Source of the DNA: Actinostola sp. cb2023
Lineage: Eukaryota; Cnidaria; Anthozoa; Actiniaria; Actinostolidae
Assembly (NCBI GenBank): GCA_033675265.1
Contig: JAUJYZ010001210.1
Coordinates: forward strand, 387,501 to 451,500
DNA length: 64,000 nt
Reading direction: 5' to 3'
The notes beneath the pieces were generated by a model, which was not told where the DNA came from, made no database searches, and saw nothing but the letters and a program-made list of their open reading frames with translations. Of this stretch, positions 35,301-42,674 are shown piece by piece. Numbering within the stretch: the first letter of the stretch is position 1; each line of letters starts with the position of its first letter. The position numbers were made by a program, and so were the translations under genes.

Positions 35301-38300
35301 GCCATGGAGACAGTACTGGAGGACGGATGAATGGTTATAGCTGCTGCTTCCACCAGGCTAGGGTGGATGAAACTTTCACTACTTCCACTGTCGAAGAGAG
35401 CCTTGACTTTCCATCCCGCGTTAATTTCTACCGTAGCTGATGACTTCTTGAGGGATTCTGGGGTCCCTGTGGTGGCGAGTGTTGGGGACCAGATTGCAGC
35501 TGAAAATCCCTCTTTGGGTTTGCTTGACTTTCCACGGCATGCTTTCGCAAAGTGCCCTTTTTTTTTGACATTTGTTACAGGTGGCATCACGAGCTGGGCA
35601 TTTAGAACGAGGATGCTTGGTGTTACCACAGAAGAAACATGTTTGTTCTTCATGTTGAGCAGCGGCCAGGGTGTTGTGGTCAAGTTGGACCGGGTCAGGT
35701 GGAGTAGGAGGGACTGCAGCGTTGAAGGAGGGCTGAGGGGCCATGTAGGATTCAGAAGTACGCATAGCAGACTCTAGAGCACGAGCCTGGTCAAACATTG
35801 TTTTTAAGTCAAGTGTCTTGTTTTCCAGTAACCTTTGTCGAATTTGGTTCGATTGAAGTCCCGTAATGAAGGCATCTCTAACACCTTCCTCGCAGTATTT
35901 AACAGCCGTGACAGACTTGAAGTTACAGTCTTTGCTCAAGGACTTAAGAGCTTGTAGATACTCGTCGAGAGTCTCGTTGGATTGCTGTCGTCGAGTGGCG
36001 AGTATGTATCGAGCGTAGATCTCATTCCGTGGCTTCACGTAGATATTTTGCAGAACTTCGATGGCATATTCATAGGTCGTACACTCTTCGACGTATTGAA
36101 AGATCGAGGGTGAGATAAAGTTGATTAATACACCGAATTTGTTGACGTCTTTGTCGCTTAATACTGAGAGGAAGTTTTCGAAGGTTCGCTTCCAGTGGAT
36201 CCATTCTTTCGAAGCTCCAACGCTGTTTGGATCCGTTTCCAGGCGTTCGGGACGTAGGACTTTATCCATTGAGTTATCAGAATAAATTGTAGTAAACTAT
36301 AAGACGATAGAGTGCCGTTTCAAAGGCTTTATTCTGATAAACCTCAAACTGCATGTTATAAACAAAACATGGCGGCCTGTCGCAAACTAAAATGACCGCT
36401 GACTAATTGCAGGCACATGAAAACACAGGTAGCCCAATCAATACACGATAATAACAAACGTTCAAATCAGTACAGTAGCCACCCCAGTTGTGTTTTTTTT
36501 GTACTACTGGTTCCTCTTTTAATATTTTGGGGGGCAGGCAATTTGAGGTCTGAAGTCTTCTCTTTGATTTATTTTTTTCAAGAATCTTTTCTAAGAGATT
36601 TTTCTTTTCATCCATTTTGTCTTCACTTTCCAACTTTTGCATTCTTGTTGTACAAAACCTTTTAAGATTCAGACGGTCACCCTTTCTTGTCAGTCCAAGC
36701 TCTATCAAGTCAGTATCGCTTGCATGTGATACTGCTGTTGAAGTCATCTGTTGAAAACAAGTATATGATAAATCAAAATATTTACATTTGACAGCATTTC
36801 ATATATATGTATATTAGTATCAGTTATGACCTCATTAATAATAATAATAATCAATAATACCGTATATTCTCTATTAAATGCCAGCCTGAAGCGAGCGAGC
36901 AAGGAAGCAATTCTAATTCATTCATGTAGGGACAAAAAAGTTCAATTTTTACCCGGCATGCAATTTCCAATAACCATGATGCAATTCTCAATAACCACAA
37001 TGCTTTTCGCACCAACTCCTATACATACAAAGCGCTAGCATGTGACTGAGTTGAACATCTTTGGTAGTTGAGTTGTTTTCCTATTCAAGCTTTCGCGTTC
37101 AGTTTTGATCGGTAAATGCAGTGCCAAAGATATGTGGCCCTAATGTGTATGTTTCTTGAGGTTTATCAACTCGTAAGCCCATATACAATATCCTTACTAG
37201 TGCTTTTCAAGCGAATTGTGTAGTTGTGAGGATCGTATTTGAGATTGCTGACCGTGTGTTTCAGGTGTGAATTCTCATTGAAATCTCAATATTATAAGTA
37301 ATACATTAGGGCTCTCAGGAAGAGCATTTATTTTAATGATGTAGACACCGTGTGAAAATAAAGTTTTATTATTATATTATTTTTATTATTAGTTATTCAT
37401 AGTTATTCATAAGCTAATAGAGAAGTTATTAAACATCGGTAATAAATCAAATCATGTACCCACAGTTGTTGTGATCATTAGTGATCAATGTTGCACTTTC
37501 TTTCCCCACATTCATTAACCACTGCTGCCCCACTAGAGTGCACATGATATTACAGGCCATTGGATGGGTTGTATCATGTGCACTCTAGATGAAAATGAAT
37601 ACACGTTGTGCTTACATAAAACAAAATATTTCATAACAACTACAGTACCTCCCTCACCAAACCTTATCACCACAACTACTAGCAATGCATTCACCGTCAG
37701 CATTCACTGCTGTTAGCGGATAGTCTAGTTTATTTATTATTTTGTTTGTAATGACTTTATTATAACCTTGCTGCTTGCAATGCCACTGGGCTGCACAAAG
37801 ACTTTTGCTAGATTTCACCAACCTTTTCATTTTTCAAACTTATTAATGACTGAGTGAGATACATCCAATCGGTCTTTTAAATACTCACAAACCTTCAAGA
37901 TAAAAATAGCTTTGATTAGGTGAAATGACAGGACAATACAATTTGGTAACTGTGTGATGCCAATAATTAACAAATGACGAAAAATGTATGAATAAATAAG
38001 CATGCTTAATTAAATAAAAAATGGACTGACACTTGGTACTCAGAGTAACCCTAAAAACAAGTAAACCATCAGCCTTTTGAGATAAAGACACCTCGAAAAG
38101 ATTCACTTACAATAAATTAAGTCGCGACATCACTTCATCAGCTCATGCATGGCGATGGCATGAACACTCGAGGCGACTGATTGAGTGATTAATTGTCTGT
38201 ACTGTTGCTGTGCAGTTGCCGTAACGAACGAGCAGGCTAAGACTAAGAGGAATTTCGGCACTTTCTTCGTGTACCGGCACAGTATACGTAATTCAATAGA

Positions 38301-38560
38301 AACAACAAAAGACTCAAGTTATTCAATAGAACGAAACTAACAAAGAATACAATAGGTCAACTGTGTCGGTGCACGAAGTATTTTAAAGAGCCGGGATTTG
38401 AATTTTCGTGATGTTTATATGTTGTACTGTACTGCTGGCTTTGACAAACGTTTATGCACTTAATTATTGCTGATACAACGCGGGCTTAAAGGAAAAGACT
38501 ATGTAAACATACCTCAGTAATCGACTTTTGCTCGCCGCTGGCGCTTGTCTCTTCTGCCAT
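28307..38560 (-). CDS. HECT-domain protein with SAM-like N-terminus (G2E3-like family), split by a gypsy insertion
   Basis: Minus-strand exons: 38560-38513; 36747-36475 continuing at 32495-31400 once the LTR element and one 5 bp duplication are discounted; 31060-31015; 30573-30514; 29395-28307. Phases match, giving about 870 residues if one missing base is allowed for. The N-terminal exon has a SAM-like stretch (IELGLTRKGDRLNLKRFC), then basic segments, a GGGTREITLSL region, acidic charged repeats and a C-terminal HECT-like domain. HECT proteins are E3 ubiquitin ligases. Defects: the retrotransposon in exon 2 and a frame offset, most simply one base short in the A8 run at 36493-36500. The first exon lies beside the right TIR array. 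As it stands this is probably a disrupted copy. Confidence 0.75.
29588..30421. mobile_element. ~834 bp piggyBac-like non-autonomous element (TTAA)
   Basis: TTAA flanks both ends (29584-29587, 30422-30425). The terminal repeats start CCCTTTAC. No transposase ORF is present. It lies in the intron between the 30514 and 29395 exons of the HECT gene. TTAA plus CCCTTT ends is characteristic of piggyBac elements. The interior has runs rich in TTCACG/CGTGAA. Confidence 0.72.
30514..30573 (-). CDS. HECT gene small exon
   Basis: A 60 bp, 20-codon, phase-0 exon encoding QGQYFRQVYLPQLLSQSPLQ. The acceptor is TTTGATAG after a long T run; the donor is GTATGT. It joins the HECT exon in frame. Confidence 0.7.
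31015..31060 (-). CDS. HECT gene small exon
   Basis: A 46 bp exon between ATTTCAG and GTAAGT. One base completes the split codon left by the 31400 donor and 15 codons follow (ANRDIQMDRQSSQYD). Confidence 0.68.
31400..32495 (-). CDS. HECT gene exon 2, part 3' of the gypsy insertion
   Basis: Open on the minus strand from the LTR junction to the donor GTAAGT. It encodes KGGGTREITLSLGATADQVI, FFFPDGVSSFGKEESMTFSL, then acidic and Glu/Lys-rich charged repeats with two similar blocks (VEQDKVYQASLVADQAKEEE and VEQDKAYQASLVADQAKEKE) and a Pro/Glu/Asp-rich end. The repeat blocks indicate an internal duplication of about 50 residues. Confidence 0.75.
32501..32687 (-). repeat. 3' LTR of gypsy element
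   Basis: 187 bp, the same as 36288-36474 by inspection. On the element's sense strand it contains AATAAA within TTATCAGAATAAAG. Confidence 0.93.
32699..35683 (-). CDS. pol: Gypsy Pol polyprotein (protease, RT, RNase H, integrase)
   Basis: A 994-residue open frame. In order: a zinc-knuckle tail; an aspartic protease site with DSGS; RT with LPFGVTNGVACFQ and an active-site box reading YLDN where YxDD is usual; RNase H with VETDASDVALAATL; an integrase zinc finger (H..H then CPVCCEC); and a catalytic core with IDFKGPL, HSDRGASF and an NGQVEKYN glutamate. It is otherwise intact, ending at TAG 32699. It overlaps gag in another frame, the switch falling in the A9 run at 35558-35566. Confidence 0.92.
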   Translation of the reverse strand: MTTTPWPLLNMKNKHVSSVVTPSILVLNAQLVMPPVTNVKKKGHFAKACRGKSSKPKEGFSAAIWSPTLATTGTPESLKKSSATVEINAGWKVKALFDSGSSESFIHPSLVEAAAITIHPSSSTVSMATSAFSTKVTGCCIVDLAYQGRVYKGFHLSVLPGLCADLILGLNFQSQHESVTFNYGGPKPSLSICGLSTLNMDPPAPFANLTADCHPIITKSRRYSQEDLAFINGEVERLLKEGIIEPSQSPWRAQVVVTKDENHKKRLAIDYSQTINRFTLLDAFPLPRINDTINDIAQYRVFSTVDLKSAYHQVSLKDEDRPYTAFEARNGLFQFTRLPFGVTNGVACFQREMMKLVQEEDLKAVFPYLDNITICGKNQEDHDKNLTCFLEAAKQKNITYNDDKSIFSTRRLPILGYVIEEGTICPDPERLRPLRELPVPHDTKALNRCLGLFSYYSRWIPAYSDRIKPITSAKSFPLPQEAVKAFQGIKKIIEEAVVTAIDENTPFEVETDASDVALAATLNQKGRPVAFFSRTLQGSELKHASIEKEAQAIVEALRHWKHFLTGRHFTLTTDQKSVSYMFDQRHKGKIKNDKIMRWRIELSCYSFDIVYRPGKDNIPPDTLSRATCAAATQDSLYKLHQSLCHPGITRLWHFIRAKNLPYSLEEVRQMTNSCPVCCECKPKFHHPEETHLIKATQPFERINIDFKGPLPSTNKNRYFLNIIDEFSRFPFVFPCPDVSTTTVIKCLTTLFSLFGMPAYVHSDRGASFMSHELRAFLTEKGVAMSRTTSYNPAGNGQVEKYNGTIWKAITMSLKSNNLPIEHWQDVLPDVLHSVRSLLCTATNETPHERFLGFSRRSSAGSSVPTWLATPGPIYVKRNVRNSKTDPLVDEAELLQANPHYAHVRYPDGRETTVSTKSLAPRGQSKEPQTLPQPRMEVHPIPDLTISTEDQAHSEEQAPCSDITEEVSLQAPSEQSPITLRRSQRARRPVDKLNI
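35421..36269 (-). CDS. gag: Gypsy Gag protein
   Basis: 282 residues from ATG 36269, just after the 5' LTR and putative primer site. It has an all-helical capsid-like region (WKRTFENFL, FVNFIS-like segments, ETLDEYLQALKSL) and a CCHC zinc knuckle CFFCGNTKHPRSKC. The second knuckle starts in this frame and is completed in the pol frame, so the natural protein probably reads through as Gag-Pol, or a base has been gained in the A run. The last ~16 residues are likely out of frame. Confidence 0.88.
   Translation of the reverse strand: MDKVLRPERLETDPNSVGASKEWIHWKRTFENFLSVLSDKDVNKFGVLINFISPSIFQYVEECTTYEYAIEVLQNIYVKPRNEIYARYILATRRQQSNETLDEYLQALKSLSKDCNFKSVTAVKYCEEGVRDAFITGLQSNQIRQRLLENKTLDLKTMFDQARALESAMRTSESYMAPQPSFNAAVPPTPPDPVQLDHNTLAAAQHEEQTCFFCGNTKHPRSKCPARDATCNKCQKKRALCESMPWKVKQTQRGIFSCNLVPNTRHHRDPRIPQEVISYGRN
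36288..36474 (-). repeat. 5' LTR of gypsy element
   Basis: 187 bp. One base inside its 3' border (sense strand) lies TTTATTCTGATAA (complement of 36274-36286). This is complementary to TTATCAGAATAAA within the same LTR (complement of 36328-36340). Confidence 0.93.
36475..36747 (-). CDS. HECT gene exon 2, part 5' of the gypsy insertion (SAM-like)
   Basis: After the acceptor TTTTCAACAG it encodes MTSTAVSHASDTDLIELGLT, a SAM-like GDRLNLKRFC, then a Lys/Glu-rich helix. The frame stays open into the LTR. Downstream exon coding lies in a different frame, so the exon is out of register with its own 3' half. Confidence 0.75.
37543..37590. repeat. Short hairpin in HECT intron
   Basis: Arms TAGAGTGCACATGATA and its complement around a ~16 nt loop. 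No further structure seen in the rest of the 36.8-38.5 kb intron except a LINE-like tail with (TTA)n near 37,360-37,390. Confidence 0.55.
38513..38560 (-). CDS. HECT gene exon 1 (16 codons)
   Basis: ATG at 38560-38558, then MAEETSASGEQKSITE and a donor GTATGT at 38512. It lies about 75 bp inside the GGTCGAG array of the right TIR. Phase 0 joins the 36747 exon. The promoter must lie within or beside the transposon end. Confidence 0.68.
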
Positions 38561-38633
38561 TTTGAAGCCAATGAAGAAGGTCTGAGCCCGCAATTTATTT
38601 TCATTGAACATGCGCAGTGCACTCGACCATGCA

Positions 38634-38851
38634 AAATCTCGACCAAAAACTCGACCAAAAACTCGACCAAAATCTCGACCAAAATCTCGACCAAAAACTC
38701 GACCAAAAACTCGACCAAAAACTCGACCAAAAACTCGACCAAAAACTCGACCAAAAACTCGACCAAAATAAAACTCGACCAAAAAATAAACTCGACCAAA
38801 AACTCGACCAAAAACTCGACCAAAAACTCGACCAAAAACTCGACCAAAAAA
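38634..38851 (-). repeat. Subterminal minisatellite, right end: about 18 units of GGTCGAGTTTTT
   Basis: On the plus strand it reads CTCGACCAAAAA repeated, inverted with respect to the left array. Two units are altered (AATAAACTCG). The array abuts the TIR end and is the apparent upstream region of the HECT gene. Confidence 0.92.
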
Positions 38852-39019
38852 ATGTGCAGCAATGGCCCTTAGCGGGCTCCGTACAAATGGGCCATCATCA
38901 ACGCCACGGAAAGCAATGCAAGGTCAATGCTACACTGGTTCCAGAGGCTGCTATTAGTGGGGAGGAGAGCGAAGAATGGGGCCTCTGGAACCAAGGTACG
39001 AAATTCGCGGATCATTTTG

Positions 39020-39510
39020 GAGCACTTTTATTTGACTGATTTTCCTCAACGTTTTAAAAAAAAAATTTATTGTATAGCGCTATTGGATAAACTAGAAATA
39101 GCGCTATATAAATTGATGATGATGATGATGATGATTATTATTATTATATTATATTATTATTATTATTAACGTCGGCCTGGACATTCTTGAATAATCATTG
39201 TTTTACATGTCAAATTAATGATATCTTATCTACCTACGTTGTGATGTATAACTTGGTTTTCATTTACTATATAATATCAAATTCTAAATCTGATTCTAGA
39301 TGTAAAAACAATCTTATTTCCTGTGTGATGTGCTTTCAACTGCCTAAAGATCTTTATTGTCAATTGTATAATTCTAATTTTTACTCGGGCACTTCCGGAG
39401 GCCGCCCGAGTTATGAAATGAGCTTTTTTTTCGTAGGCCACAAAATGCGAAGTATTTGTTCGTATCGACTTTCAAGATTACTCAGTCGAAGGAAAGAAAT
39501 ACGCTCATGA
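39020..39510 (+). repeat. Dispersed repeat, copy 2, split by a retroposon tail
   Basis: It matches 21,066-21,400 in order. Between CCTCAACG and GTCGGCC is an insert (39,053-39,170) that contains TATAGCGCTATTGGATAAAC-type sequence and (GAT)n/(ATT)n, like a LINE/SINE 3' tail. Confidence 0.6.
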
Positions 39511-40376
39511 GCATGATCATGTCACATACAAATACGCTGATCGTAGTAGACCCGATAGGCCCACACTAAAATATGTAGTTGTTAAGTGTTCCGAATGATT
39601 TTCGGACACATCGAAGGCATGAATTCCAAAATTAGGCAAAGAGACAGCAGCTTCGTCAGATCATAGTCTGAATCGTCTGGATGTTAAAATCCCGGTTTAA
39701 AATTGTTCTTGATATGTTTTCAAATGCGCATGCGTTATATTTCAACGTCCAATCAGCATCGAGCCTCAAATGGCTGCGACCAGAGCCTTGAATGAATGAA
39801 TAAACCTTTATTTAAACAGGGTTGTCCTTTCAGTGTATATAATACACTGTTATCAATAGGAGCCCTAATCAATAGTTAAAATATAATAGTTATAATCAAT
39901 AGTTCTCGGGTGAGGGACCGAAACCGAGGAGCTCTGGGAACGAGAATGAGTTCAGGCACACATGTGTGCACGGGTTTGGGTTTGTTGGCCTTGATGGTGA
40001 TGATAAACAACAGTTTCATACATGGCTATTTAAGATAGATAGGAGATAGATAGGTTTATTGAAGGTGCTTGTTTGCAAGGGCAAACTGGATTTTTTTTCC
40101 ACATGGTTTTTAAGGGCCAGCTGTTGATTTGAAATCCCAGTCCTTGTTCAATCTTATTTTCCATCCAAATGTGTTGTTGCAAATCCGACCTTTCTAGCCC
40201 CACCCCTCTCCCCCTCACAGACACACAAAAATCAATTTTGATTCGATTATTAGTGAATAGAATAAAACATAGACAACAAACTACTGCCAAAGTTATATTT
40301 ATTAAAAGAAAAAGAAATGGTTTTACAAACAGAGATAGGACCGCGGTATACAATCGCCGAGACGACTCGAGAACTA
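39511..40376. other. No gene seen
   Basis: It contains AATAAACCTTTATTTAAACA near 39,800, which resembles a retroposon end, and short GATA repeats near 40,035. No exon recognised. Confidence 0.45.
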
Positions 40377-40890
40377 GACGAACAGAGGACACAAGAACTG
40401 AGAAAGAAAATCCACGCCTACTATCCATTCTCTCTTTCTTCCTTTTCTGCCGTCTCTCCCATTCCCTTCCTTCTTCTCTTTTCCTCTTTCTCACAAAGGA
40501 CACAAGAACTGAGAAAAGAAAAGCCACACCTACTACCCATTCTCCGCTCTTTCTTCCTTTACTGCCGTCTCTCCCATTCCCTTCCTTCTTCTCTTTTCCT
40601 CTTTCTCACACGACACAAGAACTGAGAAAAGAAAAGCCACGCCTAATACCCATTCTCTCTTTCTTCCTTTTCTGCCGTTTCTCCCATTCCCTTCCTTCTT
40701 CTCTTTTCCTCTTTCTCACAGGACACAAGAACTGAGAAAAGAAAAGCCACGCCTACTAGCCATTCCCTCTTTCTTCCTTTTCTGCCGTCTCTCCATTCCC
40801 TTCCTTCTTCTCTTTTCCTCTTACTCACAGGACACAAGAACTGAGAAAAGAAAAGCCACGCCTAATACCCATTCTCTCTTTCTTCAAAAG
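40377..40890 (+). repeat. Tandem array, about 4.5 copies of a ~115 bp unit
   Basis: Each unit contains ACACAAGAACTGAGAAAAGA, then GCCACGCCTA, ACCCATTCTCTC and a pyrimidine-rich block with CTTCCTTCTTCTCTTTTCC. The long ORFs on both strands here are repeat artefacts. Confidence 0.88.
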
Positions 40891-41293
40891 AAGCCGCCTC
40901 ATTATCTATTGTTTGAAATGAGAACGGCTCATGATTAGCACGGCGTTTGAACTAGACCTTAGAGATAAGCTACGAAAATATAGGGGAACACGAAAGAAGC
41001 GTAAGAGTCTCACGAGGGGTAGCCGCTTTTATAACATAGCCATGGTTTTTGTGCTTCAAAAACTTGTTTATTTTCTTTGATCATTTTATAAATTCTCCTA
41101 ACCCTGCGCGCGCATGCCAAAAATAGAACACGTTGGAGCTAAACATGCTGCAAATACAATGGCCCATTTCGCGGTTAGTGACGTATTTGTGGGTACCCTG
41201 TGGATTAACACGGAAGCGAGGCAATTTCGGGCACATTCCGCCGGCTTTGCCACAAAATGGCTCCTGTGACAAGTCGTACATGACGGTATTAAA

Positions 41294-41545
41294 TTGGAAA
41301 AGAGAAAGATTAGAAGAACTGGGACATTTTTTGAGGAGATTGAAGAAGTAGATAGTCGACGTTTTGTCACAAAGGAGTATTTTTCAACTACGAAAATACC
41401 GGTTTTACGTGAATTTCTTCTACTACACGTTGTTCAAACTAGTGACTCAGGCAAAAATCGTACGAAGAAAGAGCTGGCTGATCTTGCTTTCAACACTTAC
41501 TTTTCACCTGGAAAGAATCGACAAGGACACCGAGTCGTCATCTGA
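41294..41545 (+). CDS. Small coding-like fragment, possibly SAP-like
   Basis: An 83-residue open frame with VLREFLLLHVVQTSDSGKNR then TKKELADLAF, loosely like a SAP helix-turn-helix (LxxFL..G...G.K.eLv..A). No splice context or partner domain is clear; it may be a transposon remnant or chance. Confidence 0.22.
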   Translation: MEKRKIRRTGTFFEEIEEVDSRRFVTKEYFSTTKIPVLREFLLLHVVQTSDSGKNRTKKELADLAFNTYFSPGKNRQGHRVVI

Positions 41546-42063
41546 GTTTTAAAAGAAAAGCATAAGACGGAAAGTGGGTGTTTAACCTCTCTTTTCTTTC
41601 TTGTTCTTGGTAAAGAATCTGTTGACTCGGGTATACTTTCGCTTTCTTTATGGCTTGAAATTTTACACTTTTTCACACAAGCCACCTTTTTTCTTTCGCT
41701 GTTAGGGCAACCAAAGACGGCACATGAATGCCCGAGTCATGTCAAACGAGTAATAACAAAATCAAAAATTTTCTATCTTTTTACGATCGTTCAGTACAGA
41801 AAAAAATCATACTGCGATTATTTTGTAAACAAGCCGCCTGAATTTGCCCGAAATTAGAGATTTGAAAGTCATTGATCTGCAGTTAGCAAAGACCCTATTT
41901 TTCTTTACTGTTTGCATTGTTTTGATATGCAGGGAAAACTATTTGTTAACAATGTTCACGTGGAAACTCGCACGAGCGTATGGTACTATTTTTACGTCTA
42001 AAATGCTGTACTTGTGCTTCGGATTTTTTTGGGAAAATAAATATTCACTGTTGAGACACACTA

Positions 42064-42363
42064 GTTCGTTGTCTTTCTTTTCTTTTCTTTTCTTTTCTTT
42101 TCTTTTCTTTTCTTTTCTTTTCTTTTCTTTTCTTTTCTTTTCTTTTCTTTTCTTTTCTTTTCTTTTCTTTTCTTTTCTTTTCTTTTCTTTTCTTTTCTTT
42201 TCTTTTCTTTTCTTTTCTTTTCTTTTCTTTTCTTTTTTTTTCTTTTCTTTTCTTTTCTTTTCTTTTCTTTTCTTTTCTTTTCTTTTTCTTTTCTTTTTCT
42301 TTTCTTTTCTTTTCTTTTCTTTTCTTTTCTTTTCTTTTCTTTTTTCTTTTCTTTTTTCTTTTC

Positions 42364-42394
<31 letters not shown>

Positions 42395-42537
42395 CTTTTT
42401 TTCTTTTCTTTTCTTTTCTTTTCTTTTCTTTTCTTTTCTTTTTTTTCTTTTCTTTTCTTTTCTTTTCTTTTCTTTTCTTTTCTTTTCTTTTCTTTTCTTT
42501 TCTTTTCTTTTCTTTTCTTTTCTTTTCTTTTCTTTTC

Positions 42538-42568
<31 letters not shown>

Positions 42569-42595
42569 CTTTTCTTTTCTTTTCTTTTCTTTTCT
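42064..42595 (+). repeat. (TTTTC)n pentanucleotide microsatellite, about 530 bp
   Basis: More than 100 near-perfect TTTTC units with occasional length slips. The long FSFLF and KRKEKK open frames on each strand are artefacts. Confidence 0.97.
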
Positions 42596-42674
42596 GGATG
42601 TTTGTCATGCAATAGTTCAGTGTTGAAGTTTCGTTGAAACCCTCCTTAATTGGACTTCAAAAGATTTTGAAATT

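Larger units (their letters stand above)
32496..36479 (-). mobile_element. Ty3/gypsy LTR retrotransposon, complete, inserted in HECT exon 2
   Basis: Two 187 bp LTRs (32501-32687 and 36288-36474) appear identical. They have TG...CA ends and 5 bp duplications GTAGC outside (32496-32500, 36475-36479). The element reads on the minus strand with gag, then pol in the order protease, RT, RNase H, integrase. The polypurine tract GAAGGGGGAGAA (complement of 32688-32699) abuts the 3' LTR. No envelope ORF. LTR identity implies a recent insertion. Confidence 0.95.
25650..38883. mobile_element. 13.2 kb TIR transposon carrying a DDE transposase and a HECT-domain gene
   Basis: The left end TACGGAGCCCGCTAAGGGCC at 25650 is perfectly inverted at the right end (to 38883). 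Identity runs through TGCTGCACATTTTTTT into GGTCGAG arrays on both sides. Candidate 6 bp target duplications are CTAATG (25644-25649) and CAAATG (38884-38889), one mismatch. Contents: a DDE transposase at 26,120 (+), a gypsy-type integrase fragment (27,970), a five-exon HECT gene (-), a piggyBac-like insertion and a full Ty3/gypsy insertion. Removing the two later insertions leaves about 8.4 kb. The 6 bp duplication, TAYGGAG terminus and integrase-like transposase fit what I recall of the IS3EU superfamily, but I could not check this. Confidence 0.78.

Noticed and set aside
40030..40837. Open frames of 165-188 residues on both strands
   Set aside because: Tandem repeat translation, no domain.
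41844..42626. 260-residue open frame (+) and Lys/Glu-rich frames (-)
   Set aside because: Translation of the (TTTTC)n tract; low complexity only.
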